Shown one piece after another: positions 1-5,360 of a stretch of DNA of 7,022 nt. Under the pieces are notes generated by a model. That model had not been told where the DNA came from. It saw only the letters and a list, made by a program, of their open reading frames with translations, and did no database searches. A program made the position numbers and the translations under genes. The DNA comes from Phyllobacteriaceae bacterium UBA1940 (GTDB taxonomy: Bacteria; Pseudomonadota; Alphaproteobacteria; Rhizobiales; Rhizobiaceae): contig DDFA01000018.1 of the NCBI GenBank assembly GCA_002336975.1, forward strand, positions 3,617 through 10,638, given 5' to 3'. Within the stretch, counting starts at the first letter, position 1. Every line of letters starts with the position of its first letter.

Positions 1-470
1 AGGAAGCCTCGATCTTCCGCGGCCTGTCGGTGGAAAACAACATCCGCGCCGTACTGGAGATCGTCGAACCCGACCGCGTCGAGCGCGAACGGCAGCTCGA
101 CGAGCTGCTTGAGGAATTCCACATCCCGCATCTGCGCAAGTCGCCTGCGATCGCGCTGTCGGGCGGCGAGCGGCGCCGGCTCGAAATCGCGCGCGCGCTC
201 GCCTCGAAGCCAAACTTCATCCTGCTCGACGAACCGTTCGCCGGCATCGACCCGATCGCGGTCGCCGACATCCAGCAACTGGTCCGCCATCTCACCGGGC
301 GCGGAATCGGCGTTTTGATCACCGACCACAATGTGCGCGAAACGCTCGGCCTGATCGACCGGGCCTATATCCTGCACGCCGGCGAGGTGCTGACCCACGG
401 ACGCCCTTCAGACATTATCAACAATATCGACGTGCGCCGTCACTACCTGGGCGACGATTTTACCCTTTAG
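1..470 (+). CDS. lptB: LPS export ABC transporter ATP-binding protein LptB (5'-truncated)
   Basis: Cytoplasmic ATPase of the LptB2FGC transporter, which extracts lipopolysaccharide from the inner membrane and drives it along the Lpt bridge to the outer membrane. The reading frame is open from base 3, where residues [14 protein letters not shown] follow the usual Q-loop Gln, so the start and Walker A lie outside the window and the GTG at 30 is internal. Visible in order: ABC signature [15 protein letters not shown] (from base 156), Walker B plus catalytic Glu [13 protein letters not shown] (Asp 228-230, Glu 231-233), D-loop, and H-loop His in [11 protein letters not shown] (327-329). The ending YLGDDFTL resembles the LptB C terminus. 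About 155 of an expected 240-270 residues are present. It is followed after 103 bases by rpoN, the standard proteobacterial order, which separates it from generic branched-chain amino acid ATPases of similar sequence. Family assignment is confident. Confidence 0.95.
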   Translation, partial: EASIFRGLSVENNIRAVLEIVEPDRVERERQLDELLEEFHIPHLRKSPAIALSGGERRRLEIARALASKPNFILLDEPFAGIDPIAVADIQQLVRHLTGRGIGVLITDHNVRETLGLIDRAYILHAGEVLTHGRPSDIINNIDVRRHYLGDDFTL

Positions 471-489
471 GAAGTCCGCCTCGGATAGG

Positions 490-506
490 TTTGCTTGACA
501 AGCAAA
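490..506. promoter_or_regulatory. Perfect 8+1+8 palindrome upstream of rpoN (operator candidate)
   Basis: TTTGCTTG-A-CAAGCAAA is an exact inverted repeat with a single central base, 20 bases after the lptB stop. Such symmetry suits a dimeric DNA-binding protein. As RNA it would form only a 6-bp stem with a TGACA loop. It contains CTTGAC (494-499), identical to the common alphaproteobacterial -35 hexamer, so a bound protein could block that promoter. The symmetry is seen directly; the operator role is inference and no regulator is assigned. Confidence 0.45.
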
Positions 507-523
507 AGCCGGGCCAGTTTGAT
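494..523 (+). promoter_or_regulatory. Candidate sigma-70-type promoter for rpoN
   Basis: CTTGAC (494-499) matches the alphaproteobacterial -35 consensus. An 18-base spacer leads to TTTGAT (518-523), which matches 4 of 6 positions of TATAAT. It would start rpoN transcription near base 530 independently of lptB. The -10 is mediocre, so this is tentative. Its -35 lies inside the palindrome at 490-506. Confidence 0.35.
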
Positions 524-544
524 CCGGCGCCGCCAGGAGGCGGC
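508..544 (+). other. Two abutting hairpins in the lptB-rpoN spacer
   Basis: GCCGG (508-512) pairs with CCGGC (524-528). Immediately next, GCCGCC (529-534) pairs with GGCGGC (539-544) around an AGGA loop. The two can stack coaxially. No T-run follows, so this is not a classical intrinsic terminator. It could slow read-through from lptB, act as an RNA processing or stability element, or affect rpoN translation. The AGGAGG at 535-540 resembles a Shine-Dalgarno sequence but lies 33 bases before the rpoN ATG with no start codon at proper distance. Pairing is seen; function is inference. Confidence 0.4.
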
Positions 545-573
545 AAGTCGGGCAAAGCGGGGTAACTGGCGCA

Positions 574-2088
574 ATGGCGCTGACGGCCAAATTGCAGATG
601 CGGCAGTCGCAGGCGCTGGTGATGACGCCGCAGTTGATGCAGTCGATCCGCCTGCTGCAGTTCAATCATGTCGAGCTTGAACGCTTCATCGACGAGCAGA
701 TCGAGGCCAATCCGCTGCTTGAACGGACGGCTGCGGAGGACTGGTCGGCCGAAACGCCGGCGCCGGCCGAGCCCGAGGCCGCCAATGCCGGCGACTGGCT
801 TCAAAGCGATCTCGAGCCGAGCGCCGAAGCGATCGCGGCCAAGCTCGACGCCTCGCTCGAAAACGTCTTCCCCGACGAACCCGGAACATCGGAGCCGCTC
901 GCTCCCGACCTCGCCGCGCAGTGGAAATCGAACCTTTCCTCCGGCTCCGTCTCAGGCGAGGGGTTCGACTTCGACACGATCGCGGCGCGCGGCGAGACAT
1001 TGCGCGATCACGTCGCCGAACAGATCGCGTTCGCATTCGCCGACCCGGTCGAGCGGCTGATCGCGACCGACCTCGCCGACGAACTGGACGAGGCCGGGTA
1101 TCTGCGCGCCGACCTGGACGACGTCGCCGCCCGGCTGGGCGTCGAGCGCGGGGCGATCGAAGCCGTGCTGCGGCGGTGCCAGGGGTTCGATCCCGAGGGC
1201 GTCTTCGCCCGCGACCTCGCCGAATGCCTGCGGCTGCAACTCGCCGCCCGCGACCGGCTCGACCCGGCGATGGCCGCCATGGTCGACAATCTCGACCTTC
1301 TCGCCAAACGCGACTTCCAGTCGCTGAAGCGGCTGTGCGGGGTCGACGACGAGGATATCCTCGACATGCTGGCCGAAATCCGCCTGCTCGATCCCAAGCC
1401 CGGGACCGCGTTCGCCACCGGCGTCGCCGACGCCATCGTCGCCGACGTCACCGTCAAGGCCGCGCCGGACGGCAGTTGGACGGTGGAACTGAACGCCGAC
1501 GCGCTGCCGCGGGTTCTCGTCAACCAGAGCTATCTGGCGCGGGTGTCGACATCGGCGATGAGCGGACCCGACAAGGAGTTCCTGGCCGAGTGCCACCAGA
1601 GCGCCAACTGGCTGACGCGCAGCCTCGACCAGCGGGCGAAAACGATCTTGAAGGTCGCGGTGGAGATCGTGCGCCAGCAGGACGGATTCCTGGCGCATGG
1701 CGTACGGCATCTGCGCCCGCTGAACCTGCGCACGGTGGCCGACGCGATCGGCATGCACGAATCGACCGTGTCGCGGGTGACGTCCAACAAATACATGCTG
1801 ACGCCTCGCGGCGTCTTCGAACTGCGCTATTTCTTCACCGCCTCGATTGCCTCGGCGGAAGGCGGCGAGGCGCATTCGTCGGAAGCGGTGCGCGACAGGA
1901 TCAGAAGCCTGATCGAAGACGAGAAACCGGCGGACGTGCTCTCCGACGACGCCATTGTGGATATCCTGAAGGAGTCCGGTGTCGACATCGCGCGGCGCAC
2001 CGTCGCCAAATACCGGGAAGGCATGAATATTCCGTCCTCGGTGCAACGGCGGCGCGAAAAACGCGCCCTTTTGGCGTCCAGCGCCTGA
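574..2088 (+). CDS. rpoN: RNA polymerase sigma-54 factor RpoN
   Basis: Alternative sigma factor that directs RNA polymerase to -24/-12 promoters (TGGCAC-N5-TTGCW) and needs AAA+ activators such as NtrC, NifA or DctD to open DNA. 504 residues, normal for Rhizobiales. Region I is at residues 1-50: Gln/Leu-rich, with MTPQLMQSIRLLQ and EANPLLE, the activator-contact region. An acidic, Ala/Pro-rich, poorly conserved region II covers about 52-115. The core-binding domain spans about 120-300. The helix-turn-helix TVADAIGMHESTVSRV is at 387-402, followed by NKYMLTPRGVFELRYFF. The diagnostic RpoN box ARRTVAKYRE is at 473-482 and contacts the -24 element. The ATG at 574 is chosen because homologues begin with this MALTAKLQMRQSQ-like segment; its Shine-Dalgarno is weak (GGGG at 559-562). 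Probably partly co-transcribed with lptB, with a possible own promoter. Autoregulation is known for some rhizobial rpoN genes, but I see no -24/-12 site here. Confidence 0.98.
   Translation: MALTAKLQMRQSQALVMTPQLMQSIRLLQFNHVELERFIDEQIEANPLLERTAAEDWSAETPAPAEPEAANAGDWLQSDLEPSAEAIAAKLDASLENVFPDEPGTSEPLAPDLAAQWKSNLSSGSVSGEGFDFDTIAARGETLRDHVAEQIAFAFADPVERLIATDLADELDEAGYLRADLDDVAARLGVERGAIEAVLRRCQGFDPEGVFARDLAECLRLQLAARDRLDPAMAAMVDNLDLLAKRDFQSLKRLCGVDDEDILDMLAEIRLLDPKPGTAFATGVADAIVADVTVKAAPDGSWTVELNADALPRVLVNQSYLARVSTSAMSGPDKEFLAECHQSANWLTRSLDQRAKTILKVAVEIVRQQDGFLAHGVRHLRPLNLRTVADAIGMHESTVSRVTSNKYMLTPRGVFELRYFFTASIASAEGGEAHSSEAVRDRIRSLIEDEKPADVLSDDAIVDILKESGVDIARRTVAKYREGMNIPSSVQRRREKRALLASSA
2051..2072 (+). 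terminator. Terminator-like hairpin inside the 3' end of rpoN
   Basis: GGCGCG (2051-2056) pairs perfectly with CGCGCC (2062-2067) around an AAAAA loop and is followed by CTTTT (2068-2072), 16 bases before the rpoN stop codon. It encodes part of the RRREKRALL tail. A 6-bp all-GC stem with four T residues is a plausible but short intrinsic terminator. A weaker hairpin, GCCGG-CCAG-CCGGC (2092-2105), follows just after the stop. Together they would reduce read-through into hpf, consistent with a promoter candidate for hpf downstream. Confidence 0.35.
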
Positions 2089-2132
2089 TTTGCCGGCCAG
2101 CCGGCGCTTTCGACGGCGGTGCAGCCGGTTCG

Positions 2133-2161
2133 TTGACATTCCTCGGCCAAGTGACTAGAAG
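2133..2161 (+). promoter_or_regulatory. Candidate sigma-70 promoter of hpf
   Basis: TTGACA (2133-2138) is a perfect -35. After exactly 17 bases comes TAGAAG (2156-2161), which matches TATAAT at 4 of 6 positions. The predicted start near 2168 gives a leader of about 160 bases before the hpf ATG. It is the best promoter-like sequence in the 241-base rpoN-hpf spacer. A second AT-rich -10-like TATAAG (2273-2278) has no well-spaced -35. Confidence 0.5.
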
Positions 2162-2183
2162 CCGCCACCCAAGGGGCCGAGAG

Positions 2184-2272
2184 CCTGGTGACGGCAATGC
2201 CCGGAGCGGCAAAAGCATCAACAATGCATTCCGGCAAGGCGCCCTTTTAAACTTGTGCCCGGTCGTCACAGG
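2184..2272 (+). other. Nested RNA fold in the hpf leader
   Basis: A long-range stem pairs CCT-G-GTGACG (2184-2193, one bulged G) with CGTCACAGG (2264-2272). It encloses TG-C-CCGGA (2198-2205, bulged C) pairing with TCCGGCA (2230-2236). Inside that, GCAT (2215-2218) pairs with ATGC (2224-2227) around a CAACA loop. GGCGCCCTTTTAAA follows within the outer stem. The pairings are seen by eye and could be chance in GC-rich DNA, but they lie in the predicted hpf leader and leave the Shine-Dalgarno (2314-2319) outside. No known riboswitch was recognised. Confidence 0.3.
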
Positions 2273-2329
2273 TATAAGATTCACCCCGTTCGAACTCGTT
2301 GGAAATCAGTCAGAAAAGGTCAATTCTCA

Positions 2330-2911
2330 ATGAGCCTGCGAATTTCCGGCAAGCACATGGAAATCGGCGACGCATTCCGCTCGCGCATCCAGGACCGGAT
2401 CGGCGACGCGGTCGCCAAATATTTCGATGGCGGCTTCAGCGGCCATGTCACGGTCGAGAAGAACGGCAGCCGCTACAGCGCCGACAGCGTGGTGCATCTC
2501 GACACCGGACTGACGCTGCAGGCGACCGGCCAGGCGCAGGACCCGCAGCTGGCGTTCGACGCTGGCGCCGAGAAGATCGAAAAGCGCCTGCGCCGCTACA
2601 ACCGTCGGCTGAAATCGCATTCCGCGTCGGTGAAAGGCTCCGAGATCATCGACATGTCGTACCGGATCGTCGGCGCGTTGCCCGACGACGACGAGGAACT
2701 GCCGATCGACTTCGCTCCGTCCATCGTCGCCGAGAGCGTGATGTCGCTGAAGGCCATGTCGGTCGCCTCGGCGGTGATCGAGCTCGACGCCAAGGACAGT
2801 CCGGTATTCGTGTTCCGCAATTCCGGAAATGACCAGCTCAACATCGTCTACCGTCGCCCCGACGGGAATATCGGCTGGATCGATCCCTCGCTTAGCGGCA
2901 GCCGCGGCTGA
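2330..2911 (+). CDS. hpf: Ribosome hibernation-promoting factor, long form (HPF/RaiA family)
   Basis: Binds the 30S decoding region in stationary phase or starvation, blocking mRNA/tRNA sites and, in the long form, dimerising ribosomes into inactive 100S particles. 193 residues. The N-terminal S30AE domain is at about 1-105 (MSLRISGKHMEIGDAFRSRI; the HVTVEKNGSRYSADSVVHLD strands; basic helix EKIEKRLRRYNRRLK at 81-95). An acidic linker (DDDEE, 119-123) leads to the C-terminal dimerisation domain at about 130-187, with SPVFVFRN and LNIVYRRPDGNIGWIDP. The two-domain length identifies the long form, not E. coli-type short HPF. The ATG at 2330 is chosen because AAAAGG at 2314-2319 is 10 bases upstream and the conserved sequence starts there; the in-frame extension to 2255 is non-conserved leader. 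Formerly named the sigma-54 modulation protein because of its place after rpoN. ptsN follows after 59 bases, probably on one transcript. Confidence 0.96.
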   Translation: MSLRISGKHMEIGDAFRSRIQDRIGDAVAKYFDGGFSGHVTVEKNGSRYSADSVVHLDTGLTLQATGQAQDPQLAFDAGAEKIEKRLRRYNRRLKSHSASVKGSEIIDMSYRIVGALPDDDEELPIDFAPSIVAESVMSLKAMSVASAVIELDAKDSPVFVFRNSGNDQLNIVYRRPDGNIGWIDPSLSGSRG

Positions 2912-2924
2912 CAAGCGCTTCCCT

Positions 2925-2946
2925 GCCGCACCGGGACACCGGCGGC
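2925..2946 (+). other. Intercistronic hairpin between hpf and ptsN
   Basis: GCCG (2925-2928) and CCGG (2931-2934) pair with CCGG (2939-2942) and CGGC (2943-2946), with a two-base CA bulge and a GACA loop. No T-run follows, so it looks like a 3'-end stabiliser or processing element rather than a terminator. The ptsN Shine-Dalgarno AAGGAA (2958-2963) lies just after it and stays unpaired. Confidence 0.3.
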
Positions 2947-2970
2947 GCAGTCTGACTAAGGAACTCTCAA

Positions 2971-3435
2971 ATGGATTTGAGCGACCTGATCGAAGCCAAG
3001 GCGATCCTGCCGGCTTTGCGGGCCAACTCGAAGAAGCAGGTGTTGCAACTGTTGTCTGAAAAGGCGGCGGAGCTTACCGGCCTTCCCGAGCGCGAAGTGT
3101 TCGACACCATCCTGCAGCGCGAACGCCTGGGCTCCACCGGCGTCGGCAACGGCATCGCCATCCCGCACGGCAAGCTCAACGGCGTCAAAAAGATCACCGG
3201 CGTCTTCGCCCGGCTGGAAAACCCGGTCGAATTCGAGGCGCTCGACGACCAGCCGGTCGACCTGGTATTTCTGCTGCTTGCGCCCGAAAGCGCCGGCGCC
3301 GATCATCTCAAGGCGCTGTCGCGGATTGCGCGCGTGCTGCGCGACGGTTCGACCGTCGACAAGATCAGGGCGACGTCCGACGCGGCCGCCATCCATTCGT
3401 TCCTGTCCGAGACGCCCGCCTCTCACGCGGCATAG
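2971..3435 (+). CDS. ptsN: PTS IIA-like nitrogen regulatory protein (EIIA-Ntr)
   Basis: Terminal phospho-acceptor of the nitrogen PTS (PtsP to NPr to PtsN). It transports no sugar; its phosphorylation state regulates partners such as potassium transporters, sensor kinases and, in alphaproteobacteria, (p)ppGpp metabolism. 154 residues form a single EIIA type-2 domain. The phosphorylated His66 sits in GVGNGIAIPHGK (58-68), preceded by the typical ILQRERLGSTG, with a later hydrophobic strand VDLVFLLLAPE. The ATG at 2971 has AAGGAA at 2958-2963, seven bases upstream. It follows hpf in the same direction, and a strong hairpin follows its stop. The rapZ/hprK and NPr genes are not in this window; in alphaproteobacteria they usually lie elsewhere. 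The assignment is confident. Confidence 0.97.
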   Translation: MDLSDLIEAKAILPALRANSKKQVLQLLSEKAAELTGLPEREVFDTILQRERLGSTGVGNGIAIPHGKLNGVKKITGVFARLENPVEFEALDDQPVDLVFLLLAPESAGADHLKALSRIARVLRDGSTVDKIRATSDAAAIHSFLSETPASHAA

Positions 3436-3451
3436 ACGCCGCGCCAAAGCC

Positions 3452-3488
3452 GGCCACGGGCCGGGCCCTGCGGCCGGCCCCCGTGGTC
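3452..3488. terminator. Strong GC hairpin between convergent ptsN and the DUF1150 gene
   Basis: CCACGGG (3454-3460) pairs perfectly with CCCGTGG (3480-3486). Inside it GGCC (3464-3467) pairs with GGCC (3472-3475) around a CTGC loop, separated by a small internal loop. It lies between the ptsN stop (3433-3435) and the stop of the minus-strand gene (3487-3489), so it can serve both transcripts. No proper T-run follows on either strand, so Rho assistance or simple 3'-end protection is possible. Confidence 0.5.
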
Positions 3489-3741
3489 AGTGGAGCGAGA
3501 CCGTCACAAGATCGTTTTCGAACGCACCGGCAACCGCCAGGTCGCGCTGGTCTGCGAGCAGGATCGGGCGGCCATCGGCGGCGAACAGCGCCCACAGCTT
3601 CATGCCCGACTGAATATCGGCAATGCCCGGAAAGCGCGACTTCAAATCGTCGCTGTCGATTTCGCGCAGATAGGCGACGTCGCCCTCGCCGACATGGGCG
3701 AGTTCGATCTGGCTGATGGCATGTCTTTGTTCGGTAACCAT
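3487..3741 (-). CDS. DUF1150 family protein, heat-shock-linked
   Basis: 84-residue cytoplasmic protein without signal peptide or membrane segment. It matches the alphaproteobacterial DUF1150 family as I recall it: N-terminal HVGEGDVAYLREI, central GMKLWALFAADGRPILLADQRD, and ENDLVTVSLH at the C terminus. No catalytic motif is evident and no function is established. The minus-strand ATG at 3741 has a strong GGAGG (3748-3752), six bases upstream. It lies 77 bases downstream of hsp20 on the same strand, a pairing recurrent in alphaproteobacteria, so it is probably made from the same heat-shock transcript. A role in modulating the small heat-shock protein or its substrates is plausible but only inferred from position. 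It ends against the hairpin shared with ptsN. Confidence 0.88.
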   Translation of the reverse strand: MVTEQRHAISQIELAHVGEGDVAYLREIDSDDLKSRFPGIADIQSGMKLWALFAADGRPILLADQRDLAVAGAFENDLVTVSLH

Positions 3742-3761
3742 TACGAGCCTCCGTTACAACG

Positions 3762-3776
3762 GGCCTCCCACAGGCC
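3762..3776 (-). other. Hairpin between hsp20 and the DUF1150 gene
   Basis: GGCCT and AGGCC form a perfect 5-bp stem with a 5-base loop, ending 9 bases before the DUF1150 Shine-Dalgarno on the minus-strand transcript. A weaker CTGAC/GTCAG hairpin (3806-3822) overlaps the hsp20 stop. These could tune the ratio of the two products by partial termination or RNA processing. No T-run is present. Confidence 0.3.
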
Positions 3777-3818
3777 GACCCGCATTAGAGCTTCCGGTTC
3801 CGGATCTGACCGACAGTG

Positions 3819-4244
3819 TCAGTCTTTCACCGAAATGTTTATTTTTCGTACCAGCCTGTCCGGCTCCGGCCGGTCGAGGTCGATCGACAGCAGGCCGTTC
3901 TTCAGTTCGGCGCCCGCGACCTGCATGCCGTCGGCAAGCAGGAACACGCGCTGGAACTGCCTCGCGGCGATGCCGCGGTGCAGGAATTCGCGCTGGGCCT
4001 CGTCCTGCTGGCGGCCGCGCACGCAGAGCTGGTTCTCCTCGACGACGACCTCAAGGTCGGTTTCGGCAAAGCCCGCGACGGCCAGGATGATGCGCAGGCG
4101 GTCGCCCGCGCCGTTTGCGCCGCGCAGCCGCTCGATATTGTAGGGCGGATATCCGTCTCCGGACTTCGCCACGCGCTCGAGCGTCTTTTCCATCGCCTCG
4201 AAACCCAGCATCAGCGGGTTCGAGAAAGGCGTCATGCGGCTCAT
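3819..4244 (-). CDS. Small heat-shock protein, Hsp20/alpha-crystallin family
   Basis: ATP-independent holdase that binds unfolding proteins under heat and passes them to DnaK/ClpB. 141 residues, normal for the family. A short N-terminal arm MSRMTPFSNPLMLGFEAMEK (1-20) drives oligomerisation. The alpha-crystallin domain is at about 33-128 (YPPYNIERL; LAVAGFAETDLEVVVEENQLCVRGR; FLHRGIAARQFQRVFLL at 87-103; ELKNGLLSIDL, the usual A-x-x-x-NGxL-x-I strand). The C-terminal tail carries an IxI anchor (INI, 135-137). It resembles the IbpA-like class of rhizobial small Hsps. The ATG at 4244 is chosen because GAGGA (4251-4255) lies six bases upstream; Met4 is less well placed. Upstream are an RpoH promoter and a ROSE-like leader, and downstream is the DUF1150 gene. 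I give no symbol because rhizobial genomes carry several such paralogues. Confidence 0.95.
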   Translation of the reverse strand: MSRMTPFSNPLMLGFEAMEKTLERVAKSGDGYPPYNIERLRGANGAGDRLRIILAVAGFAETDLEVVVEENQLCVRGRQQDEAQREFLHRGIAARQFQRVFLLADGMQVAGAELKNGLLSIDLDRPEPDRLVRKINISVKD

Positions 4245-4249
4245 CTCTT

Positions 4250-4298
4250 GTCCTCGTCGTGAGCGACCCGACCGCGGCGCCCGGATGTGGCGCGCCGC
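4250..4298 (-). promoter_or_regulatory. ROSE-like RNA thermometer in the hsp20 leader
   Basis: On the minus-strand transcript GTC-G-CTC (4267-4261) pairs with the Shine-Dalgarno GAGGAC (4255-4250) in six base pairs. One bulged G lies opposite the ribosome-binding site, and the loop is ACGAC. This gives the UCGCU/AGGA arrangement that fits the ROSE signature U(U/C)GCU. Just upstream GCGGCGC (4298-4292) pairs perfectly with GCGCCGC (4280-4274). ROSE elements block translation of rhizobial small heat-shock genes at low temperature and melt when heated. Gene type, position and the bulged G all agree. The leader is short (about 60 bases, two hairpins) compared with classical multi-hairpin ROSE. 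Confidence 0.65.
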
Positions 4299-4310
4299 AG
4301 CTTCTCCCTG

Positions 4311-4339
4311 ATATGGTCCGTCCAGCCGCCTGATTCAAG
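4311..4339 (-). promoter_or_regulatory. RpoH (sigma-32) heat-shock promoter of hsp20
   Basis: Read on the minus strand, CTTGAAT (4339-4333) leads, after 17 bases counted from CTTGAA, to CCATAT (4316-4311). This agrees with CTTGAAA-N13-15-CCCCATNT in its -35 and the last six bases of its -10. Transcription would begin near 4304, giving a leader of about 60 bases. The match and its place before a small heat-shock gene make RpoH dependence likely. Confidence 0.75.
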
Positions 4340-4357
4340 CGGTCGGAAAACTGCACA

Positions 4358-5311
4358 ATGAAGGACGACATGACCGCAAGACAGAAGATCATCATCGACA
4401 CCGACCCCGGGCAGGACGACGCCGTCGCGATATTGCTGGCGCTGGCGAGCCCTGAACTGGACGTGCTGGGCATCACGGCGGTCGCCGGCAATGTGCCGCT
4501 GAAGCTGACCGAGAAGAACGCGCGAAAAATCTGCGAACTGGCCGGCAAGCCGGAGACCAGGGTGTTCGCCGGCGCGGTCCGGCCGCTGGTGCGCCATCTG
4601 GTCACCGCCGAGGAGGTGCACGGCAAGACCGGCCTCAACGGGCCGGACCTCCCCGAACCGACGATGAAGCTGCAACCGCAATACGCCGTCGACTGGATCG
4701 TCGACACACTGATGGCCGAGGACGCCGGCACGGTGACGCTGTGCCCGCTGGGGCCGCTGACCAATATAGCGCTGGCGCTGGTGCGCGAGCCGCGCATCGC
4801 CAGGCGGGTCAAGCAGATCGTGCTGATGGGCGGCGGCTATTTCGAACAGGGCAACGTCACCCCGTCGGCCGAATTCAACATCTATGTCGATCCGCACGCC
4901 GCCGACATCGTCTTCCGCTCCGGCATCGACATCGTGATGATGCCGCTCGACGTCACCCACAAGGCGCTCACCAAGAAGTCGCGCGTCGAGCGCATTCGCC
5001 AGCTCGGCACCCGTGTCGGCGTCGCCACCGCCCAGATGCTGGATTTCTTCGAACGCTATGACGAGGAAAAATACGGTTCCGACGGCGGCCCGCTGCACGA
5101 TCCGTGCGTCATCGCCTGGCTGCTCAGGCCGGACCTGTTCGGCGGCCGCCATTGCAATGTCACGATCGAAACCGCCTCCGAACTGACGATGGGCTCGACG
5201 GTCGTCGACTGGTGGGGCGTCACCAGGCGGCCGAAGAACGCGCTGGTGATGCGCGACATCGACGATGACGGCTTCTTCGATCTCCTGGCGGAGCGGTTGG
5301 GGCGCTACTAG
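4358..5311 (+). CDS. Nucleoside hydrolase (inosine/uridine-preferring family)
   Basis: Ca2+-dependent N-glycosidase that hydrolyses ribonucleosides to base plus ribose for salvage or catabolism. 317 residues, the usual family length. The N-terminal metal-binding DTDPGQDDA has Asp14, 16, 20 and 21. Further motifs are ITAVAGNVPL, the TLCPLGPLTNIALAL strand, VLMGGG, the ribose-binding segment NVTPSAEFNIYVDPHAA, MPLDVTHKAL, and the metal/base-site pair His247-Asp248 in GGPLHDPCV. The key Asp and His positions look intact, so it should be active; base preference cannot be read from sequence. The start at 4358 has no clear Shine-Dalgarno. The in-frame ATG at 4370 (313 residues, starting MTARQKIIIDTDPG) has AAGGA only four bases upstream and is a real alternative. 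It is divergent from hsp20 with a 113-base spacer and convergent with the acetyltransferase gene. No pentose kinase or transporter is adjacent. Confidence 0.94.
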   Translation: MKDDMTARQKIIIDTDPGQDDAVAILLALASPELDVLGITAVAGNVPLKLTEKNARKICELAGKPETRVFAGAVRPLVRHLVTAEEVHGKTGLNGPDLPEPTMKLQPQYAVDWIVDTLMAEDAGTVTLCPLGPLTNIALALVREPRIARRVKQIVLMGGGYFEQGNVTPSAEFNIYVDPHAADIVFRSGIDIVMMPLDVTHKALTKKSRVERIRQLGTRVGVATAQMLDFFERYDEEKYGSDGGPLHDPCVIAWLLRPDLFGGRHCNVTIETASELTMGSTVVDWWGVTRRPKNALVMRDIDDDGFFDLLAERLGRY

Positions 5312-5334
5312 AACGTTTCATTTCAGGCCCGACG

Positions 5335-5360
5335 CCGTCCGCAGTCACGGATGCGGGCGG
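5335..5360. terminator. Hairpin at the convergent nucleoside hydrolase/GNAT junction
   Basis: CCGTCCGCA (5335-5343) pairs with TGCGGGCGG (5352-5360) over nine positions with one G-U wobble and an 8-base loop. It begins 23 bases after the hydrolase stop and overlaps the last codons and stop of the opposing gene. On the minus-strand RNA the wobble becomes an A-C mismatch, so it favours plus-strand transcripts. No T-run follows. Confidence 0.4.

Noticed and set aside
471..573. Sigma-54 (-24/-12) site for rpoN autoregulation
   Set aside because: I looked for GG-N10-GC in TGGCAC/TTGC context and found no convincing match.
952..2139. 395-residue open frame on the minus strand opposite rpoN
   Set aside because: Composition is His/Arg/Gly-rich without domain logic, and the region is fully explained by a convincing rpoN. 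It is a high-GC shadow frame.
2255..2329. N-terminal extension of hpf by 25 residues
   Set aside because: The extension is basic and non-conserved, and the ATG at 2330 has the good Shine-Dalgarno and begins the typical S30AE sequence.
2089..2329. EcfG general-stress promoter for hpf
   Set aside because: The GGAAC -35 hallmark is absent from the spacer. A CTTGTG/TATAAG pair at 2252-2278 was considered for RpoH but the spacing and -10 fit poorly.
921..2333. 470-residue plus-strand frame overlapping rpoN and its spacer
   Set aside because: Almost pure Arg/Gly/Ala/Pro low-complexity translation in the wrong frame of rpoN, with no family resemblance.
3490..4143. 217-residue plus-strand frame across DUF1150 and hsp20
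   Set aside because: The minus-strand genes have clear families and ribosome-binding sites; this frame is their antisense shadow.
4241..5152. 303-residue minus-strand frame antisense to the nucleoside hydrolase
   Set aside because: The sense strand encodes a motif-complete nucleoside hydrolase; the antisense product shows no recognisable motif and would remove the hsp20 promoter region.
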